Source: Alligator mississippiensis
Taxonomy: Eukaryota > Chordata > Crocodylia > Alligatoridae
Assembly (NCBI RefSeq): GCF_030867095.1
Contig: NC_081831.1
Location: 18,576,001 to 18,640,000, forward strand
DNA: 64,000 nt
Reading direction: 5' to 3'
In this document: positions 33,993 through 44,345 of the stretch, piece after piece
Layout: each line of letters begins with the position of its first letter
Numbering within the stretch: the first letter of the stretch is position 1
Translations under genes and position numbers: made by a program
Notes under the pieces: model-generated
Told to the model about the DNA's origin: nothing
The model's database searches: none
What the model saw: only the letters and a program-made list of their open reading frames with translations

Positions 33993-34927
33993 CACGCCTG
34001 GGCAAAATATGGCCCATGGGCCAAATACAGCCTGCCAACAGATTCAATCTGATCCATGGGCAGCTGGCAGCTCTGACCACCATGTCATGCTGGACAGGCA
34101 GGCAGGACTGCTTCCACCCAGCAGCATCAGCCCATGACAGAAACATCAGCTGTGGACCTGGGGTGGGGGGGCAGGCTTTTCTACCACAGCGGCCAGGTGG
34201 CAGCGTGAGCTGTGGATGCCACCAGCAGGTTGAGGAGTCTGGATGCAGAACCTACTGGCAGCGTCCAGAGCTGATACCATCCCCCACGCAGTGTGGTGGA
34301 AGCTCTTGCCCAGAGCCCTGACCTAAAACTTGCCAGCAGCATCAACTGTGGACCCAGGCAGAAGATTTTTCTGTGTTAGGCAAGCAGCAATGTCTCTCTC
34401 TGTCCTTCTCTCTCCTCATCTCTCTGTTTCTCTCCCACTCCGTCCCCCCCTCCAGAACCTGGCCAAAACTGTAGTTCGCCAGGAGCTCCAGTGCTCAGCT
34501 GTGGACCCAGGCAGGAGCTTCTGTCATGCTGGGTGGGCAGCACCATCAGCTGTGACACTGCCGGTAGGTTTCACATCAAGGCCCCAGAACCTGCTGGCTG
34601 TGTCCATAGCTGATGATGCTGCCTACCTGGTGCAACAGAAGTTCCTGCCCGGGTCCACAGCTGAGCATTGGGGCTACTGGCAAACTACAGCTTTAGCCAG
34701 GCTCGGAAGGGAGGGGGAAGGGGGGAGGGAAGGAGGGGAAGAGAAACAGAAAAGAAGAGAAGAGAAGAGATAGAGACAGAGAGAGGAGAAGAGAGAGACA
34801 GACAGAGAGAGAAAAAAGAGAGGGAGAGAGGGAGATGGAGAGAGGGAGAAAGAGAGATGGATGTGGTCCTCAACAGGCCCACAAAACTCATTAAGTGGCC
34901 CACCAACCAAATATTTGCCCACCCCTG
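33993..34927. mobile_element. hAT-type element, 935 bp
   Basis: Left end CACGCCTGGGCAAAATATGG and right end (reverse complement) CAGGGGTGGGCAAATATTTG match the hAT terminal consensus CAGGGGTGGGCAAA. Flanks CCCTAATG (33985-33992) and CTCTAGTG (34928-34935) share six of eight bases. The interior is G/C-rich and includes a long GA-rich tract (34700-34860). No transposase frame remains; overlapping 117- and 147-codon frames reflect composition. Confidence 0.8.
34700..34862. repeat. GA-rich polypurine tract
   Basis: Nearly uninterrupted purines made of AGAGAG, GGAGA and GAAAAGAG units. It lies inside the hAT element at 33993-34927 and could form triplex (H-DNA). Confidence 0.9.
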
Positions 34928-34935
34928 CTCTAGTG

Positions 34936-35741
34936 TCATGCAAATAAGTCAAGTATCACCAACTCCATTTTATAAAGGGTAAACTGAAGCAGAAAAGCTG
35001 TGATGTCTGCCTGTGAGAGTTGATTCCATTTAAATTAAATCTAAGTTTACCAATTTAATTAAAGTGGTGTAAACCCCTGTGTAGCTAGTTCAATTTACAA
35101 GGGAATTGTTTCAATTTCACTAAAGCCAATTTTGTGATTTAGACAGAAATATGAATGTCTGTGTAGCTCTAGCCTTTTTCTTGGGCTTCACTAAATTTAA
35201 AATTAGGCCCTTAGTTAAAATGGGGCAACTTCCTTATTTAGATAAGTTCCATGTGGCTGGTGCAAGAAAACTCAGTGAACAGAGGACTCAAAGGGCACTA
35301 TAGCCACAGTCCTGGAAAAGATCAAGTAGTTTGCAACCATATCCTCTGGATGAGGCATGTAGTAAAGCCTGTAGCACACTCTCAAGCAGACCCAAACATC
35401 TGAGACTCAAAGAATTCCTGAGTCTTAGCTAATCCCTACTTGCATGATGGCCATCAACAAATCTAAACAGGAAACTGTGGAACAAGAAATCATCCACAGA
35501 TTAGATTGTGTTAAGTATGGTTTAAATAAAATCTATGGATTCTTATTTCATCATTTGGGTTAGCTTTGGTCATTCCTTTATTCCCATGGGTTTAATGTGT
35601 GTTTGTTTGTCTCTCCCAGGACTACCCTTCTCCCCACTCTCCCTGCTCTCTCTCTTTCTCTCTACCCCTCCCTTATGTTTTATATTCTAATTTCTCTATG
35701 CTTCTTATACTGTGCTTTCTGCATGTCCTTTCACAGCATTT
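34936..35741. other. AT-rich DNA with a possible MITE
   Basis: At about 35010-35200, CATTTAAATTAAATCTAAGT and AAAGTGGTGTAAACCCCTGT recall a MITE family with 'TGTGTAG' ends. The inverted partner is weak. A short pyrimidine-rich stretch lies near 35640. Confidence 0.3.
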
Positions 35742-36461
35742 GATTCATGGAGTCATAGAATCATAGATGCATAGATGCTAGGGTCGAAAGGGACCTCAAC
35801 AGATCATCGAGTCTGATCCCCTGCCCTAGGCAGGAAAGAGTGCTGGGGTCAGATGACCCAGCCAGATACCTATCCAGCTTTCTCTTAAAGATCTTAAAGA
35901 GGTAGGGGAGAGCACAACCTCTCTTGGAAGCCCATTCCAAATTCTAGCCACCCTTACTGTGAAGAAGTTCTTTTTGATGTCCAGCCTAAATCTGTTGTCT
36001 GTCAGTTTGTGACCATTGTTCCTTGTTATCCCAAGAGGCGCCCCAGGGAACAGAGTATCTCCGGTTCCTTGCTGCGTCCCCCTAACGAATTTGTAGGCAG
36101 CCACAAGATCACCTCTCAGCCTTCTCTTGCAGAGGCTGAAGAGATCCAGGTCCCTTAATCTCCTCACAGGGTTTGGCCTGCAAACCCTTAACCATATGAG
36201 TGGCCCTCCTCTGTACCCTCTTGAGTCTATCAACATCCTTCTTGAAGTACAGCGCCCAAACTGGATGCAGTACTCCAACTGCGGTCTGACCAATGCCCAA
36301 TAGAGGGGAAGTATCACCTCCTTGGCTCTATTTGTCATGCATCTGCTAATGCATGATAAAGTGCAGTTAGCTTTGCTGATGATTTCATCACACTGATGAC
36401 TCATGTTCATTTTGGAGTCCGCTAAGACTCCGAGATCCCTTTCCGCTTCTGTGCTGCTGAG
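35742..36461 (-). mobile_element. CR1 LINE, partial (copy 4)
   Basis: CR1 3' end in reverse orientation, with tail TCATAGAATCATAGATGCAT. It includes the C-terminal ORF2 region (FFTVRVARIWNGLPREVVLS at 35826-36410) with phase breaks. It is cut off at about 36461, right against a Penelope-type tail fragment. Confidence 0.9.
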
Positions 36462-36502
36462 GGATGAAGTAAGCTACAGCTCACGAAAGCTTGCTGTGGT
36501 AG
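36462..36502 (+). mobile_element. Penelope-like tail fragment
   Basis: GATGAAGTAAGCTACAGCTC followed by ACGAAAGCTT matches the recalled reptile tail 'TGAAGTGAGCTGTAGCTCACGAAAGCTT'. It has no coding part. Confidence 0.55.
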
Positions 36503-36504
36503 CT

Positions 36505-36606
36505 ATATCTACATATACATATACATAATATATATATATGTATATGTATGTATGTAATTATATATATATATCACATACATACATACATCACATACATATA
36601 TTCATA
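36505..36606. repeat. AT / ATAC microsatellite
   Basis: A mixture of TATATA, TACATA and GTAT units, about 100 bp. Likely unstable in length. Confidence 0.9.
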
Positions 36607-36634
36607 TTTTGATTAGTCTATAAAGTGCAAATCA

Positions 36635-37124
36635 AGGGTTACCATATTTCCAGGATCAAAAAAGAGGATACCTGTGGGGGGAGGGGGCAGGGTATATGAT
36701 TGTAGGGGGAACAGTGATATGCCCATGCCCTGCCTCTGCCCCTTGCTCCTAAGCTCCTGCCCCCCCAGCCCTGCTGGTGCCCCTCACTCCCAACCTGCAA
36801 CCTCTGCCCTCCAGCCCTGTTGGTGCCCCTGCCGACCCAGAGCTCCCTGTCCCTCCAGCCCTGCTAGCCATGCAGCTACTGCCCGTGTGCACATGCACAC
36901 ACACACACTTACTTGCCCCGGCCCATGTGCAGAACACGTGATCCCCGACACCCAATCACCTTGCCCACTGCTCCCAGCCCCAAGCATCCAAGCTGCTCAT
37001 GCCTGGGAGAAGTGGAGGCAAAGTAAAAACCTGGACATTTGCTCAGATTTTAAAAACCTGCCTGGACACAAGGACAGGGGACCAAAAAAGAAGACATGTC
37101 CAGGAAAATTTGGACGTATGCCTG
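36635..37124. mobile_element. DNA transposon, hAT-like, C-rich interior
   Basis: Left end AAGGGTTACCATATTTCCAG and right end (reverse complement) CAGGCATACGTCCAAATTTT recall a dispersed reptile element 'AGGGTTACCATACGTCC'. The flanking target sequence is ambiguous. The interior repeats CCAGCCCTG and CTGGTGCCCCT. No transposase frame; the 161-codon frame is a by-product. Confidence 0.55.
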
Positions 37125-38844
37125 TTAATCAACTTGAACAACATACCAAGGAGCTCTAGGACTGAAAGGGTGAACTCTCACGGCTTGAACTAAAGAGCCA
37201 GGCTACTGACTTGCAGCTGAAAGAGACTTGCCTCTTTTGTGGATCACACACAAAAAGCAATGCAAAACATGCTGGCCAGGGGCCTTAGGTGCATATGCGT
37301 AGGACTGGTGAAGAGCAGACCTGAAAACTGGAGTTCAGTTATATTAACAATTTAGATTCTGCTATGTCTGCTGTGATGTCAGGACAGAGAGCTCTGGGTA
37401 TGGCTGATTAAAGGAAATGAGTCTCCCTTCACAAACTGTGATGGAAAGCATCAGATCTTAGGCCTCTGCCCCTGTTAGCTCATCCTAAATTCCCTGACCT
37501 GCAAAGATGAACAACTCCTTCAATAGAAGGAACAGTTCCTGCTAGGAGGGTTACTTTTTTGTTTTACTTTTTTGTTTTGTTATATTTTGTGACAACAGCT
37601 TAGCGAGAGATGGAGAGAGATTTCAGAGCGGGCTTATTATAGAGCTCTTTTATGCAAGCATAGCCTCTGCACTGGCTTTAGATTTTTTTTCAGTCTGATT
37701 ATATAGTACAGTCAGTGTTGTAAACTGCAGTGGAGCCAGTTAGCAGCCTTCCCCATAAAAAAACCAGCTGAAAGCCCTTCACTGTTGCTATGCATTTAAT
37801 TTCCCTATTCAGAGGCCAGGGAGAGCAAACACAGCCTGCATATGGAAACTTTTAATTAAACAGTGTGCTACTAATATGGAATAGATTTGTTTCTAATGGG
37901 AGGGTTTAACTGGTTTGTGTGAAAAGCTCAAAAGAGGAGTGAAGTTGTGGGAGGGGCAGAGAACACTTGTCTACAGCTTTAGCAAAAAAAAAAAAAAAAA
38001 TTGTCCATTTATCAAACAGTTTTCCCTGTGAGTTGAAGCTGTTCCAATTGCATGTCAGTGGCATTGGCCATGTTTCATTAGGAATTATTTGTAAAAAGGT
38101 GTTTGAAAAAGAGCATTGATTCATTTTGGGGTGTTTTTGTATTTATCTTTCTTTGTCTCAGATCTTCATCATTATGAAGCGGAATTTTAGGGTAAATTCT
38201 CTCTGAATGGCTATTTTCTAGGGTAGAGAAGAAAAATCTATTTTTCTTCCACTCTGATAGAAACTCAAGCCAAAATTTTCCAAATTGGACACTTACATTA
38301 GCAGTCTGATTTGCAAGAGTTGGAACCCAGAGAGTATATAGTAAAATCAGCAGGAGCGAATGTGAACTGTGTGTTTGTGAATAGCAAACTTTACTGTATT
38401 TACTTGCATACTAGTATTGGGGTGAGTATATTAAGTGAGGAAGGTGATTTTTCTTCACTGGAATGGAAATATGCAGATACTGCTTAAATGGATGGCTGCC
38501 CAGATGACTCCCACTTGTCCCTGGCCCATCAAGCAGAAGGGGCAGGGTTCAGTGTTAACCCTCTCACGGAAGTAGCTATTGGGTGAGCATTATAGCTTGT
38601 GACTGAAACAGCGATTGAGTTGGCTCAGGGCAGGTGAGATGCTGAATGCAATCTGTAGTATTTTCATGAGGCTTGGAGTGTGAAAACAGCACTTTATTCT
38701 TTATAGGAACTTATATTGAGAACTATTTACAGTAAAGAAGTAACAGTCTTGCTGTTGCCCTTGCAAGGGTCTGGGGCTTATCCTTGTTGTTCTCCTGCCA
38801 TACCAGGAAGTTCCTGCTGCCTTACCCAAACTGTCTCTTGAGAT
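37125..38844. other. AT-rich DNA, mostly unique
   Basis: A 17-A run lies at 37984-38000. The stretch 37620-37910 is repeat-free and AT-rich and could be regulatory, but only composition suggests it. No exon or RNA gene recognised. Confidence 0.4.
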
Positions 38845-39200
38845 GCCACACTTCTGGACACACTGGCCATGTCCAGATGAGCGCAGACACGTGGTATGTG
38901 GCTCTACAGACATGTCTATGGTGCCACATACCACATTTTCAGTTGCTCTCCATGTTACAAGGGAACAGTGTGAAGGGTTTCTTTGACCCCTGGATATCCA
39001 GGAGACAAAAAACCTGCAGAGAAAAAAAGCAAAGCAGCACATTCACAGGCAGCGCACAGTGCTCCCCTACCCCATGCTTCCCCTACTCAATGCACACGTG
39101 GCATGGGTATTCACTGGGGACAAGTAGCAGCAGCACAAGGTGCACTGCTGCTAGTTCTCCTTGAAGAACCTAGCATCCACACTATGTGTGGATACAGCCT
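38845..39200 (-). mobile_element. palindromic MITE-like element, copy B
   Basis: In reverse complement it aligns in order with 13900-14165: a GCTGCC block, GGATATCCAGGGGTCAAA, a 'GTTCCCTTGTAACATGGAGAGC' type stretch and the ACAGACATGTCTG dyad. It contains a 44-bp palindrome at 38891-38934 and another dyad CTGGACACACTGGCCATGTCC near 38862. The right side ends near TCCACACTATGTGTGGATAC. Confidence 0.6.
38891..38934. repeat. 44-bp palindrome
   Basis: GTGGTATGTGGC at the left faces GCCACATACCAC at the right, around ACAGACATGTCT. Only a few differences occur in 22-bp arms and there is no loop. Confidence 0.85.
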
Positions 39201-39204
39201 CCAT

Positions 39205-41829
39205 GTTTTCAGGACTTACTATGTGTCGCACAGTCGGTCATGGCTCTGGGAAAAAAATCATTCTCCCTTCCAAAATCCAAATGTGTGTCTTATTGGGGGC
39301 AATGTAGTATACAAGAAAATATGACTGCTAACCCTTAACATCTAAGTTTCGAAGACTTGGCCTCAATCTTGGCAACACAGCACCAACAATGTATAGCTTT
39401 ATTACAGAATTGTGTGGCTTGATTCCCCATTATCTTGCACCCTGTGTGGTTATTGTCACCTGGGCAAACTGCATTTGGTGGCTTTTTTTCTCCCACCTTT
39501 GCACTTAATTTACACAGAGGTAAATTGCTACCCAAGGTACCAGGCAATTGAAAACCAAGCCCATATTCTGCATTGTAGTTTTCCACCTACCTCATCTTCT
39601 TCCCCATGTAGACACATCATGGATTTGATTCTGCTCTCTTTTTCACCAGTGAAACCCTATTAGCCTCAGCAGAGTTCTTCAGATTTTACATAAATAAGAT
39701 CAGAACCAAGCCCACATTCACTCATATCAAGTCCCTGCCAATTTCTTCACATCTGCCTAGGTGGAAATCAATCTTCCTCTACATCAGTAATTTACAGCAC
39801 TTTCCATATAGAAAAGTTGCTTGAGACTAGAGTTGACTGGTGAACAACCGTTCCATTTCACAGCCACGTTTGAGGTTTCAAAATTTATGATCATTCCATA
39901 CCAGAATGAAATCAAAACCTTCCTAATGGTTTTCTGAGAGTAGCTTAGTGTTGAAATGTATGTTTTCAGATCAAAACCTGAGCTTTCCCTTTTGGGAAAG
40001 GGTTTATGTCCTGGTTTATGCTGACCTTGGCTTTGGAAGATCCAGGTGCAAGTCTCTGCTCTACCTAACGTAGATAGAGCAGTTTCTCATCCCAGACCAT
40101 TGTGAATCAGGCAGAACAGGAACTTGAAAATTAGTCTCTCTCATTCCAGGCCCCCACCGTCAGACTATGTAGTACAAGAAGGCCTCATTCTCTACACCTT
40201 TTCCAACTAGAAATGTTATTAAAACCAGTATGTCTCAGTAATATGCTTTGGTGAAACAAAATTTCAGCAAAAAGTCTCTGATTGGCTCTCCTAGTAACAA
40301 AAGCAGTAGCTCACCTCCTCCAATAAGTGAATGGAAGGCCTCAGCATTTACATCATCACACGCCAGAGGACACACTTCTTCCCTAGGAAAATGAACTTTT
40401 GGACAGTGAGCATATACAAACTACATGGCAAGTTTTAGAGCATCGACTATAATTGTTTTTCCTGTTTATACTTGAAAACCTATTGTAGCTCTTTTTTTAA
40501 ACAAAGATTTGCTGCACCTTAAGGAAATTATTTGACTTCCTATTATAAGCATGTGCTGCAAACACTCCCAGCCTATCTGGTCATACAGACACATGTATGA
40601 ATCCCCTTTCTACTCATCTGAAAACTTTCTGTTCCTTCTGTTTCTGACACATTTCTATTCTCAAGTTCTGACCTAGAACTTATCTTCCTGCAGCAAAAGA
40701 GAATTCAGTAGTTATCAGTTTGCTACCAGGATTTTATATAAGATTCATGAGGGTTTGGCTTAATTGAAGGTCAATGTATTGAAAGAAGTTTTTATTAGCA
40801 ACAGACAAACTAGCTTGGCTAAAAAAAGATGCAATCCAAAAATGAAACCTAAAGCTCAATATACCTGAACCTTTCATGTGGTTCAAAAACACTTAGTTAA
40901 TATAAAAATAATGTCTTTCTCACATTTCTACACCTCTGCAGTAGGGCTCAAATCAGACCAACTTATGAAGTTTCAGCAAGTTGTCATTCTTCAGAACCTA
41001 AGCTTTTATTTAAACAGAAATTAAGGGCTGGATCCTCAGCCATACCCAAGATGAGCACAAGTTGGCAGGAATACAGGTGCAGAGGTGATATACAACTTCT
41101 TTTTGTACTGCCTCATACTAGGGTTGCTCTTGCAATGCTGATCCCCAAGGTTAAATTACACATCGATGCACAGAGCTGATTTTTCATCTTGGTGGCTGTA
41201 TAAAAAAATGTAAAACATAATTTCAGGTCAATCCGAAATGGAAGCAGGTTAGCTGGCAGAAGATTGTAGTAGATAGCACACCACAGACAGTAGTACTCAG
41301 CAGGCTGGCAGGGACTACAACTCAACTGCAGGTAGTAGACACTGATTGTAGGCTGCCTAAGAGAGCTAGCCCAGCTGCAGAGGATAATTAGCTGGCCCAC
41401 AGGAAGTTAAAAGGCTCAAGAAGGTAAGCAAGTGCTTGCTTGGCTGTTGCCTGCAATACTAGGCCAAGGACTCTCTCAGGGTCTGGTAAAAGATCTGAGG
41501 CTAGAGGCAGCATAAGAGGAAACTCATGAGAGGGAAAGAGAAGTAAGATTGAAAGTTGGTCCTGAGGGAGCAGTATGAAGTTGGCAGCACCTTCTTGGGG
41601 TCTGAGAAGAGACTGCCGGACTGTGAGACGCTCCTTTATCAACTGTGCTTATGTGCTGTTTGAGTTAGCAATAATTCTAAGCCTACTAAAAAGGGCTTCC
41701 TGAAATTCAGTTTGTTAAATCACTTGGTAGTCAATTGATTCCTTGTTTTGGGCAATTTCTAATAAAAGCAAGGCGTGCTAGACTTATGTGATTGAGAACA
41801 AAATTGTGATGCCTCTCTATACTCAATTG
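39205..41829. other. unique DNA, nothing recognised
   Basis: 2.6 kb with no recognisable exon or RNA gene. A phrase near 39620-39690 (GATTTGATTCTGC...GATCAGAACC) belongs to an old palindromic reptile repeat. The other open frames have no motif. Confidence 0.4.
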
Positions 41830-42115
41830 GTTTGGACAGTCACCCAAGATGTGGGGGAGCCAGGTTCAATTTCTTTCTCTGATTCAAATTGAGGATTTAA
41901 AGCCACATCTCCCACACTGAGGGAAATACTTGATCCACTGAGCTACAGGGTACTACAGAGTGGGTTTTTTCAGTTGTTCTTGTTGCAGCTGTTTTACATT
42001 GTATAAAATATTTTAATTATCACTGGGATCACTTTATAGTCTGGTGATTAGACCCATCACCTGAGGGAGGGTGGAGAGTGGGAAGGGGGCTGTACCTTCA
42101 TCATGTCTTTGTTAG
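41830..42115. mobile_element. tRNA-like composite repeat, copy 2
   Basis: The left part has ATGTGGGGGAGCCAGGTTCA, with the B-box-like GGTTCAATTTC. The right part read in reverse is tRNA-like too: GTAGCTCAGTGGATCAAG (A-box-like) and TGGCTTTAAATCCTC (B-box-like). So two tRNA-like units face each other. The tail TTGTTGCAGCTGTTTTACAT, TAAAATATTTTAATTATCAC and TCTGGTGATTAGACCCATCA matches the copy at 33125-33430. Confidence 0.6.
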
Positions 42116-42136
42116 CAGTATATACCAAATGAACTT

Positions 42137-42213
42137 AGCTTTATGGTGTAATGGTTAGCACTCTGGACTTTGAATCCAGTGTTTGAATGCAGTTACAAAT
42201 CTTAGTAGAACCT
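42137..42213 (+). pseudogene. tRNA-Gln(UUG)-like pseudogene
   Basis: The 5' half from A-box to anticodon arm is nearly intact: TATGGTGTAATGGTTAGCAC, then CTGGA-CTTTGAA-TCCAG with anticodon TTG at 42170-42172. The region after the anticodon arm carries about five extra bases (77 rather than 72 nt) and the acceptor stem pairs poorly (AGCTTTA against TAGAACC). The 3' side joins CR1 directly. Confidence 0.7.
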
Positions 42214-42479
42214 GCTGTCTAGGAATAATGGGTGCAAACTAGTTGAGAATAGAGTTAAGTTAGACATTAAGAAGAATTCTTTTACAGTAAGAGTGGCTAA
42301 AATCTGGAATGGGCTTCCAAGAGAGGTAGTACTATCACCTAACTTGGACATCTTCAAGAGGAAGCTTGACAGTCACCTGGCTGCAGTCATGTGACCTCAG
42401 TCCTCTTTCCTGCCAAGGGCAGGGGGTCAAACACAATGATCCATTGTGGTCCCTTCTGACTCTACAATCTATGAACTAT
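42214..42479 (+). mobile_element. CR1 LINE 3' end (copy 5)
   Basis: Forward CR1 C-terminal coding region (AAAATCTGGAATGGGCTTCC and GAGAGGTAGTACTATCACC) and 3' tail ending TCTACAATCTATGAACTATA. Older and diverged. It begins at the tRNA-like unit. Confidence 0.85.
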
Positions 42480-43433
42480 AGGGCACAAGTTGAAAATGAT
42501 AATGCCACAATACAACTCCCACAAGCTATTCTTCACTTACTGAATTTTCTCTAAAACTGCACACAGATTTCTGGATGGGTAAAACTATGTTTTAAGCAAA
42601 TAAAATATTCTTTCCTCCCTTGCTAAAGGAAGTACTAAATGACTGCTCAGTAATAACTATGCAGCCAGGCACACATGTAGATGTGCCCACTGTGTCCTCA
42701 GTGTTACTGTACTCACAGGTATGGGTATGTCTGGGAGTCTGTTCCATGGTACTTTTGGGCTAAGATGCTCTAGGATTCTTTCCCAGTTGGTTATGACAGT
42801 TCCAGGAGAATTTGTCTGCCCTTTAGGAAGAATAGTAGGAAGGGCCCTAGGGGATTATCAGCACTTGAGTAATTTCCTACTTGAGTAATTTTCCTGAAAA
42901 GTGAATGGGCTCCAGGTAATTTAAACCAAACTTGGGTTCTTAGCTATACACCTACCCCTGTAAGCTAGTCTTGGCTTAAACCAACTTCAAACACAGGTCA
43001 CAGATTTGTGTGAATGGGTGGAAGGCAGTGGGCTAAAAATACCGGGTCAAGCATGCAGTGAAAGGGTACTGCTAGAATGGGTACATAGTAATACTGACAG
43101 GCATGATCTATATATAGAAAGAGAAAAGAAAGGTGAGGAGAGAATAGTTTACAGCAGACATCTGCAGTTCCCATGAGCCTTTCTTCAGAGAGCTCAGAAT
43201 TGGAGGTACCATATAAATAAAGGAACTTGGTGACAGTGTCCACTGTGAGACTGGAATTAAGCAGAACAAGTACATGCATGTATAAAGAGTCTGGGAGGTA
43301 GGATACTTGTAGGTGGCAGCACCACACAGACTTGGCTGATTGAGCTTTGCTCTGTCAGTAGAATTCAAAACTGATTTGGCTAATTTGGCCTCACCTCAGA
43401 CAGAAAACTAAAAAAACCCCACCTAAATAAATA
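42480..43433. other. unique DNA, nothing recognised
   Basis: No exon, RNA gene or repeat identified with confidence. The 109-codon minus frame has no motif. Confidence 0.4.
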
Positions 43434-43461
43434 AATATATATATATATTTAAAGAGTTGAA

Positions 43462-43499
<38 letters not shown>

Positions 43500-43512
43500 A
43501 GTTGAAAGAAAA
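43434..43512. repeat. TA microsatellite with duplicated flank
   Basis: Two TA tracts are separated by AAAGAGTTGAAAGA, and the second is followed by the same AAAGAGTTGAAAGA again. This looks like a tandem duplication spanning the repeat. Confidence 0.9.
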
Positions 43513-43559
43513 ACAACTGGTCTCCCTGAACTTGTGTTTAATATACTGGGATGGAATTT

Positions 43560-43885
43560 AGGGGGTCTGGGTCCAGTTCTCAACTGTCACAGACTACTTG
43601 GCCTTAGGTAAGTTGCTTAAGATTTCCAAAAGCACCTTAGGGAATTAAGCACTCAAATTCAATTGCCTTTAAAAGGGAAATAAGTTTCAAACCATGTTTG
43701 GTGCCTTTGAAAACCCTGCCCTTCATCTTACTGTTTCAGTTCCCCAACTTGTCCCCAAAATGGGGATAAGAATATTTCCTTTCTGTCTTGTGTCTTTAGG
43801 CTATAACCCATTGGAAGAAAAATTGTCTTTTACAATGTGTGACATGAACTGTTGTCAATAACAATAGTAGTAATGATAAGGAGAA
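43560..43885 (+). mobile_element. MIR SINE, split by an old palindromic repeat
   Basis: The head and core run to GGCCTTAGGTAAGTTGCTTA. The tail resumes with AGTTCCCCAACTTGTCCCCA and AAATGGGGATAAGAATATTT. About 94 bp in between (43621-43714) is not MIR. Confidence 0.6.
43621..43714. repeat. old palindromic repeat inside MIR
   Basis: GATTTCCAAAAGCACCTTA at the left faces TTTGGTGCCTTTGAAAACC at the right, as inverted ends of a short ancient repeat. Confidence 0.5.
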
Positions 43886-43901
43886 ATGGTGGCATTCATG
43901 G

Positions 43902-44344
43902 TTTCATAGTAGCTAGGGTCAGGAGGGTCCTGAACAGATCATCTAGCCTGACCCCCTGCCACAGGCAGGAATGAATGCTGGGTTCACAAGACCCCAGACA
44001 GGTGATCATCCAACCTTCTCTTGAATTTGCCCAAGGTAGGGGCGAGGACCACTTCCCTGGGAAGTTGGTTCCAGATTGTGGCCACCCTAACTGCAAAATA
44101 TTGCCTTCTGATCTCTAACCTAAACCTATTCTCCATTAGCTTATTACCATTGTTCCTCATCACCCCAGGTGGTGCTGGGGAGAAAAGGGCTCTGCCTATT
44201 TGCTGCTGATCTCCCCTAATGAGTTTGTAGGCAGCCACCAGGTCCCCCCTCAGCCTCCTCTTGCTGAGGCTGAACAGGTTCAGGTCCTTCAGTCTGTCCT
44301 CGTAGGGCCTGTCCTTCTGCCCTCTCATCAAGCAGGTGGCCCTA
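43902..44344 (-). mobile_element. CR1 LINE 3' end (copy 6)
   Basis: Reverse CR1 with tail TTTCATAGTAGCTAGGGTCA and a C-terminal ORF2 frame (YFAVRVATIWNQLPREVVLA). Cut at AGCAGGTGGCC (44344). The subfamily differs from copies 1 and 2. Confidence 0.9.
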
Positions 44345-44345
44345 T

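Noticed and set aside
34330..34773. 147-codon frame
   Set aside because: It lies inside a hAT-type element and ends in purine repeat. No transposase motif.
36674..37159. 161-codon proline/cysteine-rich frame
   Set aside because: C-rich interior of a DNA transposon; no known domain, opposed by minus-strand frames.
42137..42213. Functional tRNA-Gln gene
   Set aside because: The acceptor stem is poorly paired and there is a 5-nt insertion, so the sequence cannot fold as a normal tRNA.
42655..42760. Possible MITE (CACACATGTAGATGTGCCCA)
   Set aside because: Only one end-like phrase and no inverted partner.
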